This document shows positions 1 through 10,415 of a DNA stretch of 64,000 nucleotides, one piece after another. The DNA comes from Melampsora larici-populina 98AG31 (Eukaryota > Basidiomycota > Pucciniomycetes > Pucciniales > Melampsoraceae). Each line of letters opens with the position of its first letter. The stretch's first letter is position 1. The position numbers and the translations under genes are program-made. Location: NCBI RefSeq assembly GCF_000204055.1, contig NW_006768883.1:1-64000 (forward strand), read 5' to 3'. The notes beneath the pieces were generated by a model. It was not told the DNA's origin and did no database searches. It saw only the letters and a list, made by a program, of their open reading frames with translations.

Positions 1-183
1 TGCCAACTTATGTTATATTGCGGAAAACCTGGTCACTCTGCTTCTCGTTGCACTCAAATGAAAGCCGATAAGGACAAGAAAGCTGGATGGAAGAGCCAAA
101 TCTCGGACTTAATGGTTGGAAGTAGTGCTGGAAGTACTAAAGGAGGGGATGGAGAGTCGAAAAATGGCTCTGCTCAAGAGTGA
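1..183 (+). CDS. gag: Gag C-terminal fragment with zinc knuckle
   Basis: Frame 1 is open from the window edge to the TGA at 181-183. It contains a zinc-knuckle-like motif, CGKPGHSASRC, followed by a Lys/Ser/Gly-rich tail. The second Cys, His and last Cys have normal CX4HX4C spacing. The first Cys sits five residues upstream instead of two, so the knuckle is slightly atypical. The frame overlaps pol by a few codons and lies one base ahead of it. This fits a -1 shift from gag to pol, as known for many Ty3/gypsy elements. Gag would form the cytoplasmic virus-like particle. Confidence 0.75.
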   Translation, partial: CQLMLYCGKPGHSASRCTQMKADKDKKAGWKSQISDLMVGSSAGSTKGGDGESKNGSAQE

Positions 184-3100
184 AGGTTACGCCACACTTG
201 AGCGACAATAGTGGTTGTATTTTGAACATTGGTGCAAATTATGTGTTAAGCAATTCAGATCCGAGAATTTTTAAGTGCATCTTTGTTCGAGAACCCACTA
301 ACGTCGTAACCCATAAAGCTTTGTGCCTCCTTGACTGTGGCTCGACCCACAACGTCATAAGTCATAGGTACGTAGAGAAGGAAGGAATTGAGTTGAGAAA
401 GCTGCCTCAATGGAGAGAAGTGACAGCATTTGATGGAAGGAAAAGTTTTATCAAATTCAAGGTGGAACTTATTATGGAGAATGAACATCAAGAAGAAGAA
501 TTTCAAGTTGCCGAATTGAAAGGTCATTACGATATCATTTTGGGAATGCCGTGGTTTAAGCGTCATGGGGAGTCAATTCAATGGAACAGTAATGCTGTAG
601 CATCCATCACCTCTAATCCGCCCATTGTCCCTGCCCAGGAAGGTATTGTGGACAAAACTAGGAAAATTGAGGAGGGGACTAATCCTATAAGGGTTGTTAC
701 GTCCCTGCGATGTGAGTCTGACTGCATTAAACCCACTATTCAAAGAACTTTAACTGGCAAGTATCCCCAGTTGGAACAGATCAACGATGTCGAAGAACTT
801 GAAGTCAAAGAAGATATGGACAATGAAGAAGAAACAACAAAAGTGTCACCTAATACGCATATGGCCGGCCACTTCGTGGAGAATGGAGGCCAAGCTAGTA
901 ACTGTGACCCGGGGGCTAATCATTTTATGGTTGTTACGCCCCCGCAATGTGAGTCTGACTGCACTGTTCCTGCTATCATAAGAACTATCACTGGCAAGTA
1001 TTCCAGTTTTGAACAGGACGAAGTCTCGGATCAATCGGAAGTTCAAGATAATCAAGTGTCACCCTATACGCCTATGGCCAGCCAATTCGCGGAGAATGGA
1101 GGCCAAGCTAGTAATTGTGACCCGGGGGCTAATCACTTTATGGTTGTTACGCCCCCGCGATGTGAGTCTGACTGCACTGTTCCTGCTATAATACGAACTA
1201 TCACTGGCAAGTATTCCAGTTTTGAACAGGACAAAGCCTTGGATCAATCAAAAGTTCAAGATTCAGTGTCACCCTATGCGCCCACGGCCGGCCAATTCAA
1301 GGAGAATGGAGGCCAAACTAGCAATTGTGACCCGGGGGTAGCGGCTTTATGCCCATCTGATTTAGAGCCCCCGCCAAGTGAGTCAGAATTCTTATATATA
1401 CTAGATGATTTCGAGGATGTCCTAGCTAGCAGACACTTGCTCTCTGCAGCACGTATCAGCACCAACGACGAACAGCCGGTTAAGGTTGACAACGCGTCAC
1501 CAGTGTGTATTGACGCTTTGAAATCATCATGGAGCAAGTCGGCACAATTAGCAGCTGCAGACCCAAAGCTACAGGAAGAGGTTTCCGCTGCCGATCTCGT
1601 GCCTGAAGAATATCATGAATTCTTACCGCTGTTTGAAAAGAAAGCATCTCAACGACTTCCCCCACGCCAAAAATATGATTTCTGCGTGGATTTAATCGAT
1701 GGAGCTTCGCCCTTCGCAGGAAGGATCATTCCTTTATCGCCAGCTGAAAACGAGGCACTTGACAAGATGGTTGAGGAAGGTCTAGCTGCCGGCACAATTC
1801 GTCGCTCAACGTCTCCTTGGGGAGCGCCAGTGCTCTTCACCGGAAAAAAGGATGGGAAGTTGCGACCATGCTTTGATTATCGAAAATTGAATGCGATGAC
1901 GGTTAAAGTAAAGTATCCATTACCTTTGACTATGGAGTTAGTGGATAGTTTGCTCGATGCTGAAGAGTTTACATCTTTGGATATGCGAAACGGTTATAAT
2001 AACTTGCGTATACGGGAGGAAGATGAAGCTAAGTTAGCTTTCATCTGTCGTGCTGGACAATTTGAACCATTGGTTATGCCATTCGGACCAACGGGAGCGC
2101 CAGGATATTTTCAATTTTTTATTCAAGATATTCTCAAGGATCGAATTGGTAAAGACGTGGCTGCATTCCTGGATGACATGATGGTGTATACTAAGAAAGG
2201 TATGGCGCATAAAGATGCAGTTAGGCATGTTCTAGGAGTCTGCCGTGAACAATCAGTCTGCTTGAAACCAGAGAAGTGTAAATTTTCTCAATCAGAAATC
2301 GAGTACCTGGGTTTGGTTATTTCAAAAAATCGAGTGAAAATGGACCCAAAGAAGGTAGCGGCGGTGACGGATTGGCCAGCGCCAAAGAATGTACAAGAAG
2401 TCCTCAGTTTCATTGGATTTGCAAATTTTTATCGAAGGTTTATTGATAATTTTTCCAAGGTTGCGAGGCCTTTGCACAAGGTAACAAAGCGTGACGTTAA
2501 GTTTGCCTGGACGAAGGAACGCCAGGAAGCATTCGATACGCTCAAGATGAAATTCACGACTGCACCAATTTTAAAGATTGCTGACCCTTATAAAGCATTT
2601 GTTCTGGAGTGTGACTGCTCAGATTTTGCTTTGGGAGCAGTTCTGTCGCAGGTTTCAGATGTTGATGGGGAGCTTCATCCGGTCGCCTTCCTATCAAGAA
2701 CTCTTATTCCGGCGGAACGAAATTATGAGATATTTGATAAGGAAATGCTAGCAATTTTGGCATCTTTTAAGGAATGGCGCCATTATTTGGAGGGTAATCC
2801 TAATCGATTGGACGTCATTGTGTATTCTGATCACAAGAATCTTGAGTCTTTCATGACTACAAAGCAACTGACACGACGTCAAGCTCGATGGGCTGAAACA
2901 TTAGGATGTTTCGACTTTGAAATTAGGTTCAGACCCGGAAAACAGTCAGAAAAACCAGACGCATTATCCCGACGGCCGGATTTGAAACCCACAGTGGAGG
3001 AGAAATTGACGTTTGGACAATTGTTGAAACCTTCAAATTTGAGGGAAGATACTTTTGTTGATGAAATCGAGATTGATTCATTTGAATTGCTTTTTGAAGA

Positions 3101-4688
3101 CGAAGTAGGAGGCAGAGATTTTGAGGACTACTTCGAGGACGAAAACATCATGGAAATAAATGCTTTGGAATCAAACACGGAAAAGAATGCGGTTTGGAGT
3201 GACGAGTCAATTTTGGATGTGTTAAGGAAGTGCCTTAAGGACGATGGAAAACTTCAAGATATGATGAAATCAATTGAATTGAGAAGTGTAAAGGAAACTG
3301 AATCACCACATGATTATGACACTAATGACGGTCTTTTGTACTTCCGGAAACGAGTGGTTGTTCCACAGGATGACAAATTGAAGTTCGAAATAGTGCGTTC
3401 TCGTCACGACAGCAAATTAGCTGGTCACCCAGGTCAAGCAAGGACACTATCACTGGTTGAACGAGAATTCTATTGGCCGTCAATGAAAAAGTACATCAAT
3501 AGATATGTCGATGGATGTGCATCGTGCCAAAGGGTAAAGTCAAGAAACTCAAAACTCTTCGGTGCTTTACAACCTTTGCCAGTTCCTGCGGGACCGTGGA
3601 CGGATATTTGTATGGATTTGATCACAGACTTGCCAATATCAGAAGGCAAAGATTCTATTTTAATGGTCGTGGATAGACTAACTAAAATGGGTCATTTCAT
3701 TGCATGCAGGAAAGACATGGACTCGAGTGAATTAGCAAGACTATTGATTGATAATGTTTGGAAGTTGCATGGAACGCCAAAGAGTATAGTGTCTGACAGA
3801 GGATCCATTTTCGTAGGAAGGATTACGAGAGAATTGAATTCCCAATTAGGCATTGCAACTAAACCGTCGACGGCGTACCATCCGCAAACAGATGGTCAAT
3901 CAGAGGTGTCAAATCGCAGTGCGGAAGGTTACATCAGGCATTTTGCGAACTACGCGCAAGATAACTGGGTAAAGAATCTTTCTACGTTTGAGTTTGCTTA
4001 CAACAATTTGGATCATACTTCAATAGGCATGTCTCCATTCAAGAGTAACTATGGTTACAATTTGAATTTGTCAAGGACGATTGGCAGTGAGAGGTGTGTG
4101 CCTGTGGTGGAAGAAAGATTGAAACAATTGGAAGAAGTGCAAGACGAGGTGAAAGCTTATATGAAAAGAAGTCAGGAAATTATGAAGCGAAATTATGATC
4201 AAAATGTTCGGGAAGAAGAAGTTTGGGAGCCAGGAACTAAAGTGTGGCTCAAAAGCAAGAATATTTCAACGACAAGACCAACGGCAAAATTTTCGCACTG
4301 GTGGCTTGGACCTTTTGTTATCAAAGAAAGGATCTCGAGTGTTGCTTACAAATTGTCGTTACCTTTGTCAATGAAAAACTTACATCCTGTTTTTCACGTT
4401 TCTTTGTTGAGGAGGTATGAAACAGATACGATTGAAGAAAGAAAAGAAGCAACACCAGAACAAATTGTTTTAGAAGGAGTTGAGGAATTCGAAGTTGAAG
4501 AAATTTTAGATTGCAGAAGAAGAAGAGGCCAATTGGAGTTTTTGTTGAGTTGGAAAGGTTATGGACCAGAAGAAGATTCATGGGAAAAAGAAGAATCACT
4601 CATCAATGCGCAAGAAATGTTGAAGGAATTTAAATTAAATTATCCTAATGCTGAAAAGGGTTATAAAAGGACGAGGAGAAAGAGTTGA
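180..4688 (+). CDS. pol: Ty3/gypsy Pol polyprotein (PR-RT-RNaseH-IN-chromodomain)
   Basis: This 1502-codon open frame encodes the enzymes for reverse transcription and integration. It starts with an aspartic protease (LLDCGSTHNVIS, about residue 52). A Ser/Pro-rich tandem-repeat linker follows (about 170-385). The reverse transcriptase comes next (KLRPCFDYRKL, MPFGPTGAPG; catalytic FLDD with Asp665/Asp666). RNase H follows (SDFALGAVLSQ to YSDHKNLE). The integrase has an HHCC finger (GHPG...CASCQ) and a DDE core (MDLITDL, VSDRGS, YHPQTDGQSEVSN). A GPY/F-like module (WWLGPF) and a C-terminal chromodomain (VEEILDCRRRRGQ ... SWKGYGPEEDSWE) end the protein. There is no ATG at the start (GTG at 180), so translation is probably by -1 frameshift from gag. 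The protease has DCGS where DSGA is usual. No stops or frameshifts interrupt the frame. The chromodomain is known in this class to guide integration to heterochromatin. Confidence 0.95.
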   Translation: MKVTPHLSDNSGCILNIGANYVLSNSDPRIFKCIFVREPTNVVTHKALCLLDCGSTHNVISHRYVEKEGIELRKLPQWREVTAFDGRKSFIKFKVELIMENEHQEEEFQVAELKGHYDIILGMPWFKRHGESIQWNSNAVASITSNPPIVPAQEGIVDKTRKIEEGTNPIRVVTSLRCESDCIKPTIQRTLTGKYPQLEQINDVEELEVKEDMDNEEETTKVSPNTHMAGHFVENGGQASNCDPGANHFMVVTPPQCESDCTVPAIIRTITGKYSSFEQDEVSDQSEVQDNQVSPYTPMASQFAENGGQASNCDPGANHFMVVTPPRCESDCTVPAIIRTITGKYSSFEQDKALDQSKVQDSVSPYAPTAGQFKENGGQTSNCDPGVAALCPSDLEPPPSESEFLYILDDFEDVLASRHLLSAARISTNDEQPVKVDNASPVCIDALKSSWSKSAQLAAADPKLQEEVSAADLVPEEYHEFLPLFEKKASQRLPPRQKYDFCVDLIDGASPFAGRIIPLSPAENEALDKMVEEGLAAGTIRRSTSPWGAPVLFTGKKDGKLRPCFDYRKLNAMTVKVKYPLPLTMELVDSLLDAEEFTSLDMRNGYNNLRIREEDEAKLAFICRAGQFEPLVMPFGPTGAPGYFQFFIQDILKDRIGKDVAAFLDDMMVYTKKGMAHKDAVRHVLGVCREQSVCLKPEKCKFSQSEIEYLGLVISKNRVKMDPKKVAAVTDWPAPKNVQEVLSFIGFANFYRRFIDNFSKVARPLHKVTKRDVKFAWTKERQEAFDTLKMKFTTAPILKIADPYKAFVLECDCSDFALGAVLSQVSDVDGELHPVAFLSRTLIPAERNYEIFDKEMLAILASFKEWRHYLEGNPNRLDVIVYSDHKNLESFMTTKQLTRRQARWAETLGCFDFEIRFRPGKQSEKPDALSRRPDLKPTVEEKLTFGQLLKPSNLREDTFVDEIEIDSFELLFEDEVGGRDFEDYFEDENIMEINALESNTEKNAVWSDESILDVLRKCLKDDGKLQDMMKSIELRSVKETESPHDYDTNDGLLYFRKRVVVPQDDKLKFEIVRSRHDSKLAGHPGQARTLSLVEREFYWPSMKKYINRYVDGCASCQRVKSRNSKLFGALQPLPVPAGPWTDICMDLITDLPISEGKDSILMVVDRLTKMGHFIACRKDMDSSELARLLIDNVWKLHGTPKSIVSDRGSIFVGRITRELNSQLGIATKPSTAYHPQTDGQSEVSNRSAEGYIRHFANYAQDNWVKNLSTFEFAYNNLDHTSIGMSPFKSNYGYNLNLSRTIGSERCVPVVEERLKQLEEVQDEVKAYMKRSQEIMKRNYDQNVREEEVWEPGTKVWLKSKNISTTRPTAKFSHWWLGPFVIKERISSVAYKLSLPLSMKNLHPVFHVSLLRRYETDTIEERKEATPEQIVLEGVEEFEVEEILDCRRRRGQLEFLLSWKGYGPEEDSWEKEESLINAQEMLKEFKLNYPNAEKGYKRTRRKS
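690..1345 (+). repeat. In-frame tandem repeats inside pol linker
   Basis: A block containing VVTPPxCESDC, TITGKYSSFEQD and ENGGQxSNCDPG is repeated between protease and reverse transcriptase. Block starts are near nucleotides 694, 931 and 1144, with a partial fourth ending near 1345. Spacings are 237, 213 and about 210 nt, all multiples of three, so the frame is kept. The first unit is the most diverged. This is not a known catalytic domain, and its role is unknown. Confidence 0.85.
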
Positions 4689-4775
4689 GAGGATCGTGCT
4701 TTTTCCCTGAAAGTGAGGGTTTTTTATTGCTGATCCGTGGAGAGAATGCAGAGCCTCAAGAGGAGCTTGGGCATT

Positions 4776-4785
4776 AAAGGGGGAG
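4776..4785 (+). promoter_or_regulatory. Polypurine tract (plus-strand primer)
   Basis: AAAGGGGGAG lies three bases upstream of the proposed 3' LTR start. This is the expected place for the plus-strand DNA primer of an LTR retrotransposon. Confidence 0.8.
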
Positions 4786-4788
4786 TAA

Positions 4789-5013
4789 TGTTATGATCTC
4801 ATTTTGGATCATTCTATAAGGCTATGCTTATACCTGTAAAGCCTGTTCTTATATACGTTGTTCTACGTCACTACTGTTGTACCTTTCTCTTCATGGTACA
4901 ATCTATTCATTAGACCTCATCATCATCATCGACACAACCCCCAAGAGACAACCCCAATCCCTTACGCCCAATAGAGCTAGTCTCTGTACGTATAGACCAT
5001 CTAGATCATATCA
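4789..5013 (+). repeat. 3' LTR of the chromovirus
   Basis: The LTR starts TGTTATGATCT right after the polypurine tract and is called to end AGATCATATCA. Reverse-complemented, that end matches the start at 10 of 11 bases, as expected for short LTR terminal inverted repeats. The length would be 225 bp. No 5' LTR is in the window, so the end rests on the inverted repeat alone. Confidence 0.7.
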
Positions 5014-5880
5014 ATTGCTCATTCAGTATATCAGTTTGTATGAACAGATGACTAATCAATCTTGGATTGATTATGCAAAACCATTTCGTTCCAAATCCAA
5101 AAACAAGGAGTAGTTGCAGTTTGTATTCAGACAACATTTGTTTGTTTTACATCTTTCTTTTGGTTGTTCACTCATCTCACCACTATAGGAGACATATCGA
5201 TTATTTTCAGTGAATTAATGACTCAATGAGTTGATAAAAAACCATTCATACAAAGATGATCATGCATTTCATCGGGGACCAAAGATTCCTCAGACTACAA
5301 GTATTGTTTATACAGGATATCAGTGAGAAGGCTTACCATATCTGCTTAATTGATCGTATTCTTCTCTTTTGCCTAACCACCTAAGTCAAATTTCACTTTA
5401 TTTGAGTCTTCTATAGTAATTGATCCATCACCTAAATGAGGTATCATAATGTTCATAATTTATTGCATAAAATAAACATCTTGAATAGCTTTTTGTAGTC
5501 GATAGAGTGATGAGAATCTTCTAAGAAAAACAAATAGAATTTGACTTTTGTAAAAAGTTTGAGCCATAATAGAATATCTTTCACAATATTCAAGGTATCT
5601 ATCTAATGTTCTTTTACTCGTTTTCTGACACCTTTTCAGCTAATTTCTTGAGTGTTGCAATTTCATCTATCTTGTATGTCCAAAACGCATCCGCAAATAA
5701 CTTGGGCTTAACGTTGAACCTGCTAAACATACAAGCAGTACAGTTTTCATCAACAATCAGAGTGGTTTTTTAGCCAGCTGCGCTGCTAAAGTGATGGTTA
5801 CTTACCTTCAGACTCCCATTGAAGTTGATCAACGATACTTAATCTACCTTTATGAATGAGATTTAAGCTATATTTTAAAG
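5014..5880. other. AT-rich stretch without recognisable gene
   Basis: This is the DNA flanking the chromovirus. I see no coding pattern, no terminal repeats and no convincing transposon remnant. Confidence 0.5.
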
Positions 5881-5882
5881 GC

Positions 5883-6012
5883 AGGCCCCCACGCATGCCC
5901 TGTGGCTTCCAGGGCATGTGTAGGGCCTTAGCCACAGGGCAAGGGCCTATCGCGGGCGGGGGCTTAGGCTCTGGAGCGCCCCGTGTGAGTGGGCCCCAGG
6001 TGTGAGTGTGAG
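5883..6012. repeat. GC-rich hairpin island
   Basis: About 130 bp of GC-rich sequence stands out from the AT-rich surroundings. It includes a perfect 11-bp inverted repeat, GCCCTGTGGCT at 5897-5907 and AGCCACAGGGC at 5930-5940. It lies directly before the Tc1 transposase scrap. It may be the end of an otherwise lost DNA element; this is inference. Confidence 0.5.
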
Positions 6013-6026
6013 TTTCAAAGGTCTGG

Positions 6027-6275
6027 AGGATTGAACTTTCAATTCATAAGCTTGAATGGCCAGCAAATAGCCTGGATCTCAATCCAATCAAAAACATATG
6101 GGCTCTGATGAAAGACACAATCTCAACCAAGTATACAATAAAAAATATTGATCAAATGAAGGAGGCATTACAATCTGAATGGGACAAAATTCCGGAAAGC
6201 AAGATCAACAAGCTTGTGGCTTTTATGCCAGATCACATTGAAGCTGTGCTTCAAGCGCATGGTGGTCACACCCGG
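6027..6275 (+). pseudogene. Tc1/mariner transposase C-terminal fragment
   Basis: The translation contains EWPANSLDLNPIKNIW, then SEWDKIPESKINKLVAFMPD, then AHGGHTRW. In Tc1 transposases this is the final third of the DDE domain. There the motif WPxxSPDLNPIENxW carries the last catalytic Glu, followed by W..IP, SMP and GGHTKY near the C-terminus. Here the catalytic-region Glu is Lys (NPIKN) and the DD-containing part is absent upstream. It is therefore a dead remnant. The open frame runs on past the expected C-terminus into unrelated AT-rich DNA. Confidence 0.8.
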
Positions 6276-6289
6276 TGGGGAATGATATT

Positions 6290-7309
6290 GATCGTACATT
6301 ATTCATCCCCTCATTCTAAATCAATCCACTATATACACACCATGTATTTTTTTAACTTGCTCTCCTCCTTTTCTTCATACATATTAAGCATTGAGGGCTC
6401 AGGATCCACAAACCTCACCCATCACCACCATCACCACTCTCACTTGTTAATCATTTTACTAGTCACTACACTACATGTCTTCATCAACAAGACATGTGTT
6501 TTTCATTCACATGCTCATCTCAATCCCTCCTCTTCAGACACCTGTTTACTTGAACAATTTTATTAATCTTACATGCATATATAGCTATTTACAACAATCT
6601 TCCCTTTTTCATCAGGCTTTCTGTAAAAAAAACAATCAAAACCCAGAATGTGCCCTTGTTTTTTGAGCTGATTAGCAAATTCCTATTGGTTTCCATTGAG
6701 GAATGTTTGTAAGATGTTCTAGATCTGGAGATGTGATTGCAGAGCAATGAGATGATCACAATAACTCCTAATTGGCACATCACAATCTAGAGTTTTAATT
6801 CATGATCAAAAATTGGCTTTTGAATATTGCACAACTCTAAATGGTTGCCAAATAAAAAAACAAGTTGAAAAGTCAGTATTTAATTGTAGGTCACAAAATT
6901 AATCATAAAATGCAAACCATGTTAACTGGAGATTGGATGAAACAATTTAGCAAGACTCTGTCTTACAATAAGAAAGAATAACCAAGCTGAAAAATGGGAG
7001 GGTTGGTGGGAAACAGAAATTTGTGATCATGAACAAGAGAACACTAAGGTTTTTCCAATAAAGCTATGGATGGATTCAAATTGGTAAAGAAAGATACAAT
7101 TATGGGATACAAAGTAAAAACTAGGATTTCTTTTCCAGTTTCCCAGTTTTTGCTTCTGGCTGTATTTGAGAAACTGGGAAAGTGGGAAAAAACTCTCAGT
7201 TTTTACTTTGTATCCCACAAATGAAGTGGTACAAATGATTATTGAGAATTGTCAGAGAAGAGATAATGAGAATTTACAAAAATGCTTGAAAACCATTACT
7301 AATCTCTTT
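6290..7309. other. AT-rich stretch without recognisable gene
   Basis: Only short open frames and low-complexity sequence are seen. The histidine-rich stretch at 6418-6440 comes from a CAC/CAT repeat. No transposon ends were found. Confidence 0.5.
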
Positions 7310-7914
7310 AATTTGGTATCAAGCCAAAAATCACCGATAAGCCGCAAGCCCCCCCTCCGCAGGCTCCGGGGGACATCTCTGCGGGGTTAGGGACTTGTGT
7401 TAAGCTGGGGGGATATTCACTACAAAAAAAACTGATTTTCCGCGGGGATTTTTGATTTCCCTGTAGCGGAAAATCACGTGACTTATGTACAGCGTGTACA
7501 TACAACAGGTTGATGCACTGTACACCCCGACCACCCGCCCACCGTCTGTGCCTGACGATGCACAACTGCAGTGTCTGTGCACCAACCCAAAACAAAACAA
7601 ACCATCCACATTCCCAAAACAAACGACTGCAAACGACCGTTTCTATGTATCACCTCTCTCAAACATCGACCCAGTTGGCGTGGTCCATCTTGGCATGTAT
7701 GTAGGTATGTCAGCAAATGTCATTTTCACCACTTCAACCCAGCTCAGTCTGAACTGATACTGAGAATATGTCACTCATTTCTCCAACAGACGCTGACCAT
7801 AAGTCTGGAAACGCGCAAACGTCAATATTCCAACGTCGCACCACCCGAAACGCTGTCTTTGGCTGAGACAACCACGAAGGGGCTCACTTTTACTTTGGAG
7901 TTTTTTTTGGAAAC

Positions 7915-8568
7915 TGATCTTGGTCGGGGGTTTGATTGTAGAAATGCAATTGGACTTCTGAATGAAGGTAGAACTGGAATTGCTGCTCAAATGGTTGGAT
8001 TAGCTCAAGGTGCGTTTGATCAATCAGTAAGTTATACTTATCAAAGAAAACAATCTGGAACACCGATTAGAGAGTAAGTTCTTCCTTGCCTTTCCTTTCT
8101 CTGAACCAAATCTCTCAATGAAAATCTTCAGCTAATTCTCAATGATTTTTTTCAATCAAGGTTTCAAGGAATGCGATTTTAATTTGCGGATATTCAAACC
8201 AAAATAGAAGCCGCTAGATTATCAACTTACAGTGCATCAAAACTTAAAAGATAAATCATACTGTTGAACAACATGGATGCAACGGCTGGATTATGTTCAT
8301 CTGAGATTGCTGAAATGTCTGCTATTGAATGGTGTGGTGGGGTTGGATTTACTAGAGAAACTGATATTGAAAAGTATTGAAGAGATTTGAAAAGTTCAAG
8401 TTTCTTTTTTCCCTTTCCTTTGATATCTCTCGCTCTTAGGATTTTTGATTGGCTGATTTGTTAATCAGAATGATGTTTTTTTTCTTTAGACAGGGTGCTG
8501 CACAAAAAGAAACTTGACACTCAACGTGCGACATTGGCTAAATTAATTGCCAGAACGCTTTCTCAATG
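7915..8568 (+). pseudogene. Short/branched-chain acyl-CoA dehydrogenase fragment
   Basis: Exon 1 (7915-8073) reads ...AIGLLNEGRTGIAAQMVG, then LAQGAFDQSVSYTYQRKQ. This matches the helical C-terminal domain of short/branched-chain acyl-CoA dehydrogenases, mitochondrial flavoenzymes of fatty-acid and branched amino-acid breakdown. A GT-AG intron (8074-8160) precedes FQGMRF, then a TAA where the family has Gln, then ADIQTKIEAARL. Later pieces resemble the EWCGGVGFT region (about 8320) and the ATLAKLI C-terminus (to 8568). The N-terminal FAD/substrate domain is absent. With a premature stop and frame breaks, this is a captured, non-functional gene fragment. Confidence 0.85.
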
Positions 8569-9102
8569 ATTCTTTTTACTTCTGACAGAAAGGATCCAAG
8601 TTTCCAAAACCAAATCAACTTTTATCCCTCTTTTTTATTGTAATCTGATGGTCTTATTTTTCCTCATGTGAATCTGTTCATGATTAAAATTTCTTATTTA
8701 AATGACCAAAAGAGAGAGAGAGCATGCAGGTGTTTATAAAATTGATTTGATGTAAATTATTTTGCTTCACTTGTGTTGTTTGTTCATTGACATAGCTGAA
8801 CTTGTTTCTCACGTACATGTGATGGTGCAATATCATTTTGCTTTGTTTACAACGGGGATGGTTACAGCTATTTTTTCCATCTATAGTAATTAGCAGTAAT
8901 TGCATCTCTTGGCTGTATATGCCTCTAGATACTAACAGCTCCACTGCTTTGTTTTGAGTCTACACGACTCTTGGAGCCGGCATGCATTTTGGAAAAGCTC
9001 TACAGATAATCACCGGTCCAATACTCTGGAAGTTTGTCTTTGAAGGTATTCCTTAATCATCTATCTTAGCAGACGGATAATTCCACCATCCTCATTTACT
9101 GT

Positions 9103-9918
9103 CACTACAAGGAATATAATGTTTTCTGGGCAGAAAATTAAATTATTGATACACAAAAATATTGAGAGGCCAGGAGAAGGGCAACAAATAAATAAAAATA
9201 TGCATCTTGTTCCCTGCGGTGAGAGCTTCACTCTCCATATTTTTCCGTATTTTTACAGTCCATATTGATAAGTGTACTAACAATAAACCTTCACAATCAT
9301 CCAATTACAACCTGTAACAAGCACTGAAATTTGGCTCATTAGTGTTTAGAGAAACTTTTGATTTCTGAAAATACTCATAACTTTTTCAATTCCGGTCCAA
9401 AACGCTCGATTTTGGGTGCATTGGTAATCTGGAATTGTCCTCCAAATAGTTCATAATAGGACCACACAGCATGCTGGTCTTTTAAAAAAGATATCATCTT
9501 TTTTATACATTTGTACATACAGATCCATAGAATGATTGTCATACTAGCTACATAGTTCTTGATCTTATGACAGTTTGAGAGGAAGAGTTTAGCTTTCTAA
9601 TGCACTTTTAATCGAGTGTTCTGAGCCAGATTTGACAAAGTTATAGGTGTTTTCAGGTATCAAAAGTTTCTCTAAACACTAATGAGCCAAATTTCAGTGC
9701 TTGTTACAGGTTGTAATTGGATGATTATGAAGGTTTATTGTTAGTACACTTATCAATACAGACTGTAAAAATATGGAAAAATATGGAGAGTGAAGCTCTC
9801 ACCGCAGGGAACAAGATGCATGTTTTTATTTATTTTTTGCCCTTCTCCTGGCCTCACAATATTTTTGTGTATCAATAATTTAATTTTCTGCCCAGAAAAT
9901 ATTATATTTTGTGTAGTG
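9103..9918. mobile_element. CACTA-type MITE, 816 bp, long inverted repeats
   Basis: It starts CACTACA (9103) and ends TGTAGTG (9918), with the 3-bp duplication TGT on both sides (9100-9102, 9919-9921). The arms of roughly 240 bp are near-perfect reverse complements (for example TTTTCTGGGCAG, then TCACTCTCCATATTTTTCC). The centre is unrelated single-copy sequence. It has no coding capacity. It inserted into the larger CACTA element. Confidence 0.92.
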
Positions 9919-10268
9919 TGTTCGTGTCTTCATCACTTCCCTCACTTTTCTCTCATGTTATGTTTCACTGGTATCCCCTTGAGCTTTCTGTGCTAGTGAC
10001 TACCCTGTTTCTCGTCACATCGATTGTGTCCTCAACTCTCCAATAATGCAAAAAAGGCCTGAAAAGGGTATGGTGCTGTTGAAGGAGGTGATAGAAACAG
10101 TGATTCGCAGTCGTTTCAGCCAAAGAACCGTTTTCGGAATGCCACCACTGAATGGCTTTGTTTGTTTTGGGTTGGTGTAGACGCCTGCGAGAGGGACGGC
10201 GACGACGTCTTGATGGAAACCGTCACAAAACCGCCGCTTGCGACATTTTCAGCAAAATATCTCGTTTC

Positions 10269-10415
10269 TGTTGGGACACGAATAGGTTTATTACGAACTA
10301 ACTAACATTGTAAGTACATTTTATAGACAAATAACGGCATGGCGTTGGTGAGGATAGCCGCCACGCTAATGCTGAAACACAGCGTCTTGGACCCTGGAAA
10401 CCCTCGACCCTAACA
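10269..10415 (-). repeat. 3' LTR of the gag-only element
   Basis: It begins TGTTAGGGTC and ends TGTCCCAACA on the minus strand. It is nearly identical to the copy at 11687-11833. A polypurine tract (TTGAGGGGGGGG on minus, 10416-10427) lies next to it. Confidence 0.92.

Larger units (their letters stand above)
1..5013 (+). mobile_element. Ty3/gypsy chromovirus LTR retrotransposon, 5' part outside window
   Basis: The end of gag, a complete pol, a polypurine tract and a 3' LTR follow in the order gag-PR-RT-RNaseH-IN-chromodomain. This order and the terminal chromodomain place it among chromodomain-bearing Ty3/gypsy elements. The 5' LTR, primer-binding site and most of gag lie upstream of the window, so age cannot be read from LTR divergence. 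Pol has no stop, so the copy looks young compared with the other elements here. Confidence 0.93.

Noticed and set aside
4877..5113. Open frame across the 3' LTR
   Set aside because: It covers LTR sequence and its flank with no recognisable motif; treated as chance.
6418..6440. Histidine-rich peptide in an open frame
   Set aside because: It is a CAC/CAT microsatellite beyond the end of a dead Tc1 fragment, so not a gene.
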